Below are positions 55,001-64,000 of a stretch of 64,000 bases of DNA, piece by piece. Both the position numbers and the translations under genes were made by a program. The notes under the pieces were generated by a model, which was not told where the DNA came from, searched no databases, and saw only the letters and a program-made list of their open reading frames with translations. Source of the stretch: Sialis fuliginosa (Eukaryota; Arthropoda; Insecta; Megaloptera; Sialidae); NCBI GenBank assembly GCA_961205875.1, contig OY540816.1, positions 6,024,701 to 6,088,700 on the forward strand, read 5' to 3'. Every line of letters starts with the position of its first letter. Positions within the stretch are counted from its first letter, which is position 1.

Positions 55001-55830
55001 CTCTAGTACGATTATATTTTTGGAATCTATACTAAGAGAACATTTTTTTTAGTTGTCATTATAATAAAATTATTCAATATGAGTATGTCACTAACGTAGG
55101 TATATAAAAATATCTTTTTTTTTTTGGTAAAAAAATCTACATGTTATAAAAGATAACAGAATCCATTTAGTTAGAAATTAGGGGTACAAGCATTATTCCT
55201 ACTAGTCGTTATCAGAATGAACCGATCCACAGAGCCAGCAACACCTCACAGATTGCGTTCAGTTTTATCAGCTCAACGTAGACCTTCTTTATTCGCACAT
55301 TTTTGTACGGATGTGACGTCAGCGTTCTTTATCGTGCTCATACGCAACATATGCACACATACACATTATTACACATACAAGCACCCTCCTGAAACAATAA
55401 CGGCCGTCTGTACTAACACAAATGTAACTTTAACACTGAATGTGTCTTTTATTTTCCCTAAACCACAAGTAACCGCCATTTGAAAAACTAATCCAATTTT
55501 ATTTTCTAGTTACGTTTTTAAATAATATCCTATTTTACTGTATTAGCACACCTAAAGCATACTATGCTTTGCAGTGTGGTATTACTCTCACCCCATTTTT
55601 TTTTTCGTATGAAATTTAATAAAACGAGCATTATATATTAAATTTCTTCAGTAACCCCCTTACATGTTTACATTTTCTAAATGAGAACATTACAATCTCC
55701 ATATTCACTTAATTTAATATCGATTGGTTTTAATTTTCTGTCATAAAAATATAAACAAATTTGTCGTTTTTGGCCCGTTTTTACACCTTGTCAACAAACT
55801 GCAGCTCGCAATACGTAATAAATTAACATA
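55001..55830. other. Unassigned; GC-richer block at 55210-55490
   Basis: The 88-codon plus-strand frame at 55217-55483 is not recognised. The rest is AT-rich. A solo LTR or host regulatory block cannot be excluded. Confidence 0.25.
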
Positions 55831-56095
55831 AAACCACCAAAGCCTCGTTACCAAATTTGTTCAGATTTTTTGAATCAGTAGTTACCGAGCTACAGGTAGG
55901 GTGGACAAAATAAAATACTGCACTTAGCCGCCTACAGGCGACATTTTTGAGTTTGAAAAAATAAAAAATATGATTTTTATTTGCTTTAAAGCCCCCTGCA
56001 GGGACAATTTTTGATTTAAAAAAAAATTGAAAAAGGATCAAATTCCGCTTGATTGGTTATACATTTTAATGTGCCACATGCCTTGGAATAAATTT
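55831..56095 (-). repeat. Family F repeat, internal fragment
   Basis: Matches the middle of family F ('ccaccaaagcctcgttacc' to 'gccacatgccttgg'). Both ends of the element are missing. Confidence 0.65.
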
Positions 56096-57504
56096 TTTTT
56101 TTAATATAATAGTGATAATTATATTATTTGCTCATTTTTTTAAATTTACTTGTGTTGATTTTAAGTCGATAAATAATTTTAAAAAATCCGGACAATATTA
56201 TATATAATACATACTTCTATGCTATCTTGATATGTAGGTACCTACGTAAGATACGTATTTATTTTTAAACGTGTTATGTATTTATTTAAAATTTAAATAT
56301 CAACTATGAATACAACGAATAAAATAAATTTTAAGAACGACGGTGTAATAAGTTTTAGATAAAAGTAAAACTAACTATTTATGTCTAATTTTTCTTGATT
56401 ATCTTATCTATTTCGTTTCGTTTATACAAACCACTGAATTTAAATATCTTGAATTAATAAATTTACATACATATCGTATTTAAAAGAGCATCTTAAATAT
56501 TAAAATTGTTTTATAACGAATTCAGCAAAACGATAGAATGAGAAAGCACCTGTTTCAATGAAAAGCTGTATTTTCAAATTAATTTCAGTAAATGAATGCT
56601 TTGCATGGAATGAAATTATTCCCGTCAAAACATCTATCAATGTAAATAAACATTCGCCAAATAAACTGTAAATACTTCACAAACTTTATAATACATTCAG
56701 AATGTATTAACTTCGCGTTTATGTATTTTCAAATAACGAAATTTATTGTATTAAGTAGCATTTTGTTTAATTTCGTACTCATGATTTTAATGTATACAAT
56801 ATTTCAACAACAATATTTGTTTATTAAATGTATCTTTGAATATCTTTGTTATTTGTTTCTTCCACGATTCGCGTAATCACTTTAATGCATATTGCACACT
56901 TGTCATCAATTTTGCAAAGAAGTCAAAAGACTGACGAATAGAAAAACAATAAATATAAAAATAACTGTCGACTTCTCAGGAAAAAATAGATAAGATCTAC
57001 CTACATATAGGGTGTTTGGTTCAGCGATACGAATATTTTGAAAGAAGGTAGAATGAGTCATTTAGAAGTGATTCAAGCAAATATACCTATATACAAAGTG
57101 GACCAGTTTTTTTTATATCTGCTATTTTAGTAAATTTTTGAAAAAACCCAGATTTATACATTTTAATCACAAAAGTTCAAAAGTTAAAGAGCCCATATTT
57201 TTCAAATATGATTTTTATATTACTTAAATGTCTATGCTACACTATGAAATCAAAATAAAATTTATGAATAACAAAAACAAAAAATGGCTACAGTTTAACA
57301 TTTAAGAACTTATAAAACTTTGGTAAAATTGTTTCTTTAAAAAAATATTTTATAAAATCTAGTACACTTTCAACATTTCTCCAATGAGTCGATCGTAGTA
57401 TGCTATTCTAAATAAATCATAAATCAAACATTTTTTTATACACATTGGACAGTATAACATCTACTCCTGTTTAATGTGTATAAAAAAATATTTGAAAAGT
57501 ATCG
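56096..57504. other. AT-rich; small palindrome at 57427-57493
   Basis: 'caaacatttttttatacaca' pairs with 'tgtgtataaaaaaatatttg' around a ~25-base loop. A half-foldback-like start, 'catatagggtgtttggttca', occurs at 57003. No gene is seen. Confidence 0.4.
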
Positions 57505-57963
57505 CGTTTTTATTTAATCAATTTAATTATCAAAGTCCGCAAATATAGTTTGCTTTTTAAATTATAGTCTTTTATTTTGTTCAAGTTTTTTCTCCAGTAA
57601 TGGCAAAGGTTAAACCAGTAATGAGCACGCAGTGATGGACACTTGCTAATGATTACAAAATGATAAGTACTACGACACAAAAGATATAAAAGAAAGAATC
57701 GTCAAATTTGAAACAATGTAAAGCAGTTGCTATGATAATATAATAATCAATAAATAAATTATACTAATATTTAGTTTAATTGTCCACCATTTTGACACCT
57801 ATTGGCCGATTGTTATCAAATCACACTGTAAGACAGTTAAATGTATATAGATTAATATTCAGAAAATGGTAGTAATCAAATATCAACACATATTTCTTAT
57901 TCAGTACATTTAATTAAAAAATAGCAAATACTGGGGTCCTTGCCAAGACTAGTGCCACTACCT
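57505..57963 (-). repeat. MITE B, inverse copy lacking its right end
   Basis: Matches 54460-54905 in inverse orientation and ends 'ctagtgccactacct' before TA. The last ~95 bases of the element are absent on its inner side. Confidence 0.8.
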
Positions 57964-58013
57964 TATGTCAGTTATCATGTTACGACTTATGACTATCGAT
58001 ATTATACATACCT

Positions 58014-59245
58014 TGGGTTGCATAAAGCAAAATTAATCACGATTAGTTAATCAGTTGTTTTAAAACCATTATTAATTCAATTCTAAAAAACAATCACGGT
58101 TATGATAAATTTAATGAGGCAAAAAATTATCATATTTAGTGAATTGTTCATTTATAAATTGAGAACGAGTTTAGAATTAACGTTAATCATGGTTTGAAAA
58201 CAACTGATTAACTAATCGTGGTTAAAGCCTAGCTCACACGACGATAGATTTGCCACTGGATTGCTTGCTTGATTTTGTAACTGGGTTCCAAGCGAGCTGT
58301 CGCGCTGGGTGTTGTGATGGTTTCTCTGCGATGTTGGCTGCACACGATGCAGGGTCGCTAGATGGCTCCGATACGTGTAAAATTACAGTTTAGAAAAATG
58401 GACGCGGTTGCATTAGAAGTAATTCGTCGTAGACGATTAGTAATGAGCGTGTTTAAAAAACAAAAAAAAGTTCATCAAAAATAGAGCAGGGGACATAACA
58501 GTGCAGATTTTGGTAACAAATTTTATGAAAATAAAAATAAAAAGAATAAAATAAAAATAAAATAGATAAGATAAAATAAAAAGGGATCTTCATTTACATC
58601 TCAGGGTTTACCAAAACTAAAACCTGGTTACCCTATTTGTAATGGTTATTATTATGAAATAAAACCAAATAAATTTTGTAATCAAATTAATTAATTAATT
58701 TACAATTTCGGCTTGTTGATTTGACATTATTTTTATTATGCTTTGGCACCAAAATACTATTCTGAAAAGATATTCGAATATTCAAACGTCAACATTATAT
58801 GTTAGGTATTATGAATATCAAACAAAATTCCGTGGAATAATAGCTATGTTTACTAATAATAATTCTATACTATAGTTATTGCATTATAATAATCATCATT
58901 AATATCACATAACATATTAATATTAATAATAAAATTTATGAAATGTTTTTACATATCTATCGTTGATCCTGATACAGCCACCTTAAAACTACCGCCGGTC
59001 GTCAAAAACACAAGCCCACGTGCGACGTTCCTATTGGTTAACATAAAATCTAGCAACAAATCTAGTACGAAAAATAGGACATGAACTATCACAGAATTCT
59101 ACCTAGCGTCCACGTAAGGCAGCCAGTAGTGACGTCATTTTCCATTACAGCAACCATCGTAGTTGCCATCACAGCGCCCCGTAAGCAAACTAGTAGCAAA
59201 TCTATCGTCGTGTGAGGCTAGCTTAATTTTGCTTTATGCAACCCA
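58014..59245. mobile_element. Foldback MITE split by a later insertion
   Basis: The left arm TGGGTTGCATAAAGCAAAAT and 'cacgattagttaatcagttg' is complemented by 'caactgattaactaatcgtg' (58199-58218) and, after a 1-kb interruption, by 'attttgctttatgcaaccca'. Without the insert it is a ~235-bp near-perfect hairpin. Confidence 0.85.
58226..59222. mobile_element. 1-kb element inserted at TTAA inside the foldback
   Basis: The ends are AGCCTAGCTCACACGACGAT and the complement of GCTAGCCTCACACGACGATA. TTAA lies on both sides (58222-58225, 59223-59226), while the symmetric arm of the host foldback shows a single TTAA at that position. TTAA fits piggyBac, although a 3-bp TTA duplication (Harbinger-like) is also compatible. 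Non-coding. Confidence 0.8.
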
Positions 59246-59721
59246 GGAATAAAATTGTATTGTTTCATGAATTATATTGTGACGAATCTATTGATTTATT
59301 AGTAAGTAAAATTACACTACATACGTAACTAAATATATGTATGTAATGTATGTATATAAACAATGTTGTACATATACATTATACATAGAAGACATATAGA
59401 GTGAATTTACAAAATCTCACTAGCACTGAATTCGGATACTGAGCTTCAACACCGTCCCTCTTCTCTTCATCACAAGCATGTCATCGTTTGCATGACTGAT
59501 GGTCTCTGCCGCTATTCATCTTCGTCATGGCCTACCAACGGGAACACGGCGCTAACAACCATCCCGCCGTGTGTGTGTGTGTATGTGTGAATCTGTATCT
59601 CTACTCATCTGGATATATTTGTACAATGTATACAACATGTATCAAGATGCATTTTATACTTTTCGTGGGTGCATGTTTTATTTTTATTTTTTAAGTATAC
59701 ATAGAGGTACTTTAAGGTACT
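59246..59721. other. Unassigned; GC-richer at 59413-59600, with a (GT)n tract
   Basis: A short (GT)n run lies at 59567-59590. The GC-richer bases carry no recognised frame. Confidence 0.35.
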
Positions 59722-59729
59722 GCAGTGCC

Positions 59730-60363
59730 CATGGGCGCCGGCAGAATTTCTTCCAGGGGGGTGCATCTAGATATATAAAATTAAAATAATATAATAGTAG
59801 TGACGTTAAATATAAATTAAAACAAACTTGTTTGTCTAAACGTCAAAAATTTATTAAAGAAAAGGTAATCGCAAGCTTTCGATTCACAGAATCATCGTCA
59901 GGCTAAAATATAATAAATAACAATTAATATAATGCAAAATATTGATATTTTAAAATAAAAATTCAGAAATATAGGTACCTATTAATAAAGATTTAAAATT
60001 TGAGAACGATGTCGTTATCTTTTTTACCTTTTCTTTAATAAATTTTTGACGTTTAGACAAACAAGTTTATTTTTATTTTTAAAATTAAAATATATATAAA
60101 ATAATAAAAAATAAAAAAATAATAATTTTGTAATAACAATAAACTTGTATTCCATTTAGCATGACTAAAAAAAAAAGTCTTCAGTTTTTATTTTTCCTTA
60201 TCTAAATTTATAAAATTACAGAGTGAATTTGACGCGACCAAAAAAAAAAAAAAGGTAATCACTTTCATATTCTGACCTGAATTTTAAATTAAAAATTGTA
60301 TTTCTTAATTTTTTAGTTTTTTCTATTTTGCCAGGGGGGTGCATCCCCCTCCCGGCGCCCATG
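59730..60363. mobile_element. hAT-type element inserted in another hAT end and carrying a Penelope fragment
   Basis: The ends are CATGGGCGCCGGCAGAATTT and the complement of CATGGGCGCCGGGAGGGGGA. GCAGTGCC flanks both sides (59722-59729, 60364-60371). Each end has 'ccaggggggtgcatc'. The site interrupted is itself CAGTGCCGGATTAACC, a hAT-like terminus. A Penelope fragment (59785-60085) fills most of the interior. Confidence 0.85.
59785..60085 (-). repeat. Short Penelope-like insertion with inverted ends
   Basis: About 240 bases of the Penelope 3' region (the same block as 43210-43420, with the hammerhead-like core at 59871-59901) are joined directly to an inverted copy of the terminal ~45 bases ('ttaataaatttttgacgttt' and complement). 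No coding sequence. Confidence 0.8.
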
Positions 60364-60974
60364 GCAGTGCCGGATTAACCACGTAGCAGGAAGCAAATGC
60401 TACGGGGCCCCGCGACATTGCAGAAAAATATATCTTATTGGACTTACCACTCACCGTCCAATTCTTGATACGGGGTGTCCAAATCTATAGTAATTAATAA
60501 TTTAAAAGGGTCTCCGATCTCGATACGATTTAATCGAAAAATCGATTTTTGAATCTCCGATCTTTGATTTTTTTTAATTTTGCTCAAATCAAATCAAGAA
60601 AATTTTGTTTGTAAAAGTGATGTTTTATTGTACACTCCTCAAAAAAGTTAAGCGATAATTAAAAAAAAGCAAAACAAAAAATTCAAATTTTCAAACAGTT
60701 ATATTTCCGCGAAAATTAATTTGATTTGCGTGTTCCAAAGTTCATACAAAAGCTTGCACTTTCTAATTTTTTAATAAAAATTTCAACAAATTTTATCATC
60801 CCTTTCCGTTCTTTGCCAAGGGTTAAAAGAGTTAAAAAAAATCCCTTAATTGTTTATTAACGGATAATTTTTTTAAGGATTGTATATTCTAAATCAAGTC
60901 AGTCAGCGGCGTAGTTAGGGGGTGGGTAGGGGGGGCGGGGCGATCCGACCCAGGTGACACCTTGAAGAGGTGAA
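60364..60974. other. Element termini without partners
   Basis: CAGTGCCGGATTAACCACG at 60366 looks like a hAT left end. CACTCCTCAAAAAAGTTAAG at 60634, next to TA, looks like a Tc1/mariner left end. CAGCGGCGTAGTTAGGGGG near 60904 looks like another hAT end. No partners or target duplications were resolved, and there is no gene. Confidence 0.4.
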
Positions 60975-61687
60975 AAACATCTGCCAAGTAAATACACAGT
61001 GCTTCCTCATGCTAAATTCACCAAAGGTAGTTAATTATGCAACAATTTAAATAAAAACCAATAGTGTTAATATAAATTGCCTGGAATTGGTTAACCATTT
61101 AATTTTTATACAACTTTAATAAAAAATATTAGTTCGAAATTTTTTTTAAAACGCACCTGAATATTTTTTTGTATATTTTTAATTTTTTGACAATTTCAAT
61201 CTAAATTTCTGCAAATGTCAAAATTACATTTAAAACGCCAAAATGACATTTAATATATCCAAGCAAATATCAATTTAGAAAAACAAAACACCAATTTTTT
61301 AAATAAATTGAGATAAATCTTTGTAAAGAAAAATTTTCACGTAACATGTGTCGTTCTTGAGATATCTTGAAAAAATAAATATTTCACCCCTCCCCATGAC
61401 ACACGATTTTGATGATTTTTTAATGGGACCGTCCTCAAGCTAGACCCAACCATCCCACTAAGTTTCAATAATATCGGTTCAGTGGTTCATGAGTTATGCG
61501 TGTGGCAAGGATTCAGGGGACAGACGGACACACGGACGGACAGACAGACAGACACGGAACGAAAAGTGTTTGCCTTGAAGTGAAACGGATAAATCAATTT
61601 AAAATTTTTAAATCGGAGAACATTTATTTTGTCTCAATCTGAAACGATCACAAAGCTTCTCGTATCTTCGATATTGCGAGGAAGCAA
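60975..61687 (-). repeat. Family E repeat, full copy 3
   Basis: An inverse copy running from 'aacatctgccaagtaaatac' to 'cgatattgcgaggaagc', with the 'cacggacggacagacagaca' run. An internal ~55-base part present in other copies is missing near 61330. Confidence 0.8.
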
Positions 61688-62630
61688 TACCCAATCATAT
61701 ATATTTCTTATATAAATCTATTGCATTCACTCATTCAATAGAAGCCATTAAAATGAAATAATATAAAATTAATTCAATCTTGACAATAAATTCTCTAATC
61801 AGATTGTATGTATAAACTGGAGTGTAGAGAATTTTATTGTACAAATATTAACCGAACCATTTTCGTGCATATCCTACATTTTGATATAATTTAATTCCGC
61901 GCTGTACACACACAGCGTCGAGTTACGCACTTATACTTGTAAAACCAATATTTGCTGAAAGGTTTGGGTCCCCTGAGATACTCTATAATATTTTTCCATT
62001 TCTACAAATTCAGCTTACGGAGTTTAGAACTTTAAATTTGGATAACGTATACGAAGTGTACATTTTTTTGTCGTCTAGCTACATTTGTTTTCTAGAGATT
62101 TTGGAATACTAAAATAAATGATATACCTAACCGGTAATATAATGTTAATTAATCAGAAAATCATATATGATGTTTTTTGTATATTTTCTTAAAGTATATG
62201 TATATGAATTCAAGACTAGCTCCAAAAAAATTCTCGAAACGATTTTTTCTAACCACCGATTTTTATTTTTTTTACGAAAATTTTAGTAGCATAACCAGTT
62301 TTTTAAATTTTGAAAATGACTATTTTTAAAGTCCCTTGATTGCTCAAAAATTATCAAAGAATTTTTTTTTTCAAATACGGCAATTCTGTCAATAATAATC
62401 AATTTAAAAAGAAAAGTTTCACTATACGATAGCTTTTTGTACATCCTCACACATTAGGAAGATAATAATTTTTTTTTTCATATGAACTATCACATTAATA
62501 TAATTGAATTGTAATGTTTTTAAAATACTAAAGATAATATAATTTATATAATTTTCATTTTTTTCTTTTTAAAAAGGTAATTATTGAGACCACAGGGCAA
62601 GAAAACATCAAATAATAAAATTTTGCATAT
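61688..62630. other. AT-rich, nothing recognised
   Basis: No gene or element recognised. Confidence 0.4.
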
Positions 62631-62631
62631 T

Positions 62632-62775
62632 ATTTATTACAATAATAATAACATTAAACACACCTTTGATTACAATTTAACAATAAAACTGTACTAAAAA
62701 TAATCTACATCTACGTACTTCGGCGACTCAAAAATGCCTTGGCCGCAGCTTGTATTACAGGACTGTCGGTTATGG
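62632..62775 (-). other. Possible host terminal exon with an IQ-like motif
   Basis: On the minus strand a short open stretch reads 'SPVIQAAAKAFLSRRST' and then TAG. An AATAAA (62632-62637) follows about 80 bases later, as expected at the end of a transcript. IQAAAKAFLSRR resembles the calmodulin-binding IQ motif (IQxxxRGxxxR). A possible acceptor, 'ataaccgacag', lies just upstream but has a poor pyrimidine tract. No neighbouring exon was found. It may be chance. Confidence 0.2.
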
Positions 62776-63104
62776 TAAGATTTTAATTTTTTTTGAAAGC
62801 ACTAGAATAACTACTTCTCACTGACTTACTCCTAGACACTTTGGATTCGACTGACCTGGTAGTAAATTATCATTTTAATGGAAATAATCATTTCATAACA
62901 CAAATGAAGTTTTTTTTAACATTTTGTGTAGCAAAAGTATGATTGTAATGATTTAAAAAAAATAAATATTTTTTTATAATGATATATTAACAAAAATGTC
63001 ATTATATTACGAACATTGAACTGTTTAATTATACAGGGTCATATCAGGTGGAACAAATTTGAACAGTTAATAGAGAAAAATATTTCATGAAAAAAAGTTT
63101 TTTC
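62776..63104. other. AT-rich; 'ATACAGGGTCATATC' at 63032
   Basis: The start 'tatacagggtcatatcaggt' resembles the ends of the foldback families, but no arm was found. Otherwise nothing. Confidence 0.35.
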
Positions 63105-63870
63105 TTCGCAGAACAATATTTTGTCTAAAATTAGTTTTTATTTAATAGTTTGAGAACCCATTGTGAAACTGTTATGAAATTTTATAATCGGTTTAGTATT
63201 AAACACGTATTAATACTAAACTGATTATAAAAAGAAAGATCGAGTGAAAATTTTGAAATCGTAGAACAATTTTTCTTTAAATAATGATCACAAAGCTTTT
63301 CGTATTTTTGATAATAAAACAATCCATAACAAAGATACAACGCATTTTATTCTTTATTGAATAAAAGTCACAATTGCCATGGAAAAATAAAATATTTTTG
63401 TTAGTCGAGGCGTCAGTCAAAACTACAACAATCGCTCGAGTGCAATACTTAAATGTCAAGTAAGCTTTGGAAAAAAGAATACTTGATGTTTAAAATTTTT
63501 ATATTTATTAAAATGTGGTACTTATTTTGTTAATGTATAACAGCAATGCTGGCATTAGGGAGGGAGGCTGGGTGACTGCTCGAGGTGCCAGTTCAGAAGG
63601 GGCGGCGGACGGCCACATGGAGAAAAACTGATTTCTTTAGGAAAAAATTAAGAACAAAAAAAAACTAGAAATAACTCAATGGGCCCACTGGTCGAACTGG
63701 CCCCATATATCCTGGTCATTGGTTGATACTGGAAATCGATAACACGTATAATATTAAACCGGGTGTAAAATTTAAGTACTGTATCACAATGGGTTCTCAA
63801 AATATTAAATAAAAACTAATTTGAGACAAAATATTTGAGAGTCTGTAGCTCCCCCACGAAGGGTTTCTGG
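63105..63870. repeat. Dispersed repeat K (two inverted parts) with a family E fragment between
   Basis: 'ttagtttttatttaatagtt' and 'gagaacccattgtg' (63130-63175) recur inverted at 63789-63830. The block at 63660-63720 with 'ctggccccatat' matches 29876-30075 inverted. Bases 63230-63325 ('gatcacaaagcttttcgtat') are an end fragment of family E. No gene is present. Confidence 0.5.
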
Positions 63871-64000
63871 ACACATGTTTATATGATTTTTTTTACTTGA
63901 AATTTGTTTCTTAATAAACTGTTTATAATAAAAATTTATTAATTTGCAAAAAAAAAACGATTTATCACGGTCGTGTTCCCCCATAATGAGGTTGCAATAT

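Overview
The window is a gene-poor, AT-rich stretch of an animal nuclear genome, most likely an insect. The evidence is the repeat content: Tc1/mariner, hAT, piggyBac-like and Harbinger-like DNA elements, Penelope-like, Ty3/gypsy and 5'-truncated non-LTR retroelements, a (TTAGG)3 run, and no bacterial-type gene organisation. I cannot name the species. I recognise no host gene with confidence. Every long open reading frame with a recognisable product belongs to a retroelement; one possible host terminal exon lies near 62.7 kb on the minus strand.

Layout. 0-3 kb: dispersed repeats and a Tc1-type MITE. 2.9-4.0 kb: a 5'-truncated non-LTR retrotransposon with an 11-bp target duplication. 4.9-5.5 kb: a hAT-type element with a perfect 8-bp duplication. 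5.7-14 kb: members of two repeat families, called here E ('GCTTCCTCGCAATATCG') and F ('GGGTTCCGAAG...'), including an inverted pair of F. 15.4-16.5 kb: two foldback elements. 17-20.7 kb: RTE/SINE-like 3' ends, a Penelope-like end and a palindromic MITE. 21.1-23.1 kb: a decayed Tc1-like transposon abutting a Tc1-type MITE. 24.5-28 kb: RTE-like repeats and a 1.4-kb hairpin with ~123-bp subrepeats, flanked by family E copies. 32-33.3 kb: a non-LTR reverse transcriptase remnant beside a 0.8-kb hairpin. 34-40.5 kb: a hAT MITE, a TAA-flanked MITE with an empty paralogous site nearby, a foldback element and a piggyBac-type MITE. 41-43.2 kb: RTE-like tandem and palindromic sequence. 43.2-48.9 kb: a composite in which two near-identical inverted Penelope-like fragments flank an open but end-truncated gypsy element. 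49-64 kb: a second foldback copy, another truncated non-LTR insertion, nested hAT elements, a TTAA-flanked insertion inside a foldback, and more family E.

The parts do not form a pathway. They record successive transposition, often one element inside another, and several insertions can be dated relative to each other from target duplications. The points most worth checking are the Penelope-gypsy-Penelope composite, the hammerhead-like cores in the Penelope ends, the set of inverted-dimer foldbacks sharing TACAGGGTG ends, and the hairpin rich in TCAAGGTCA-type motifs.
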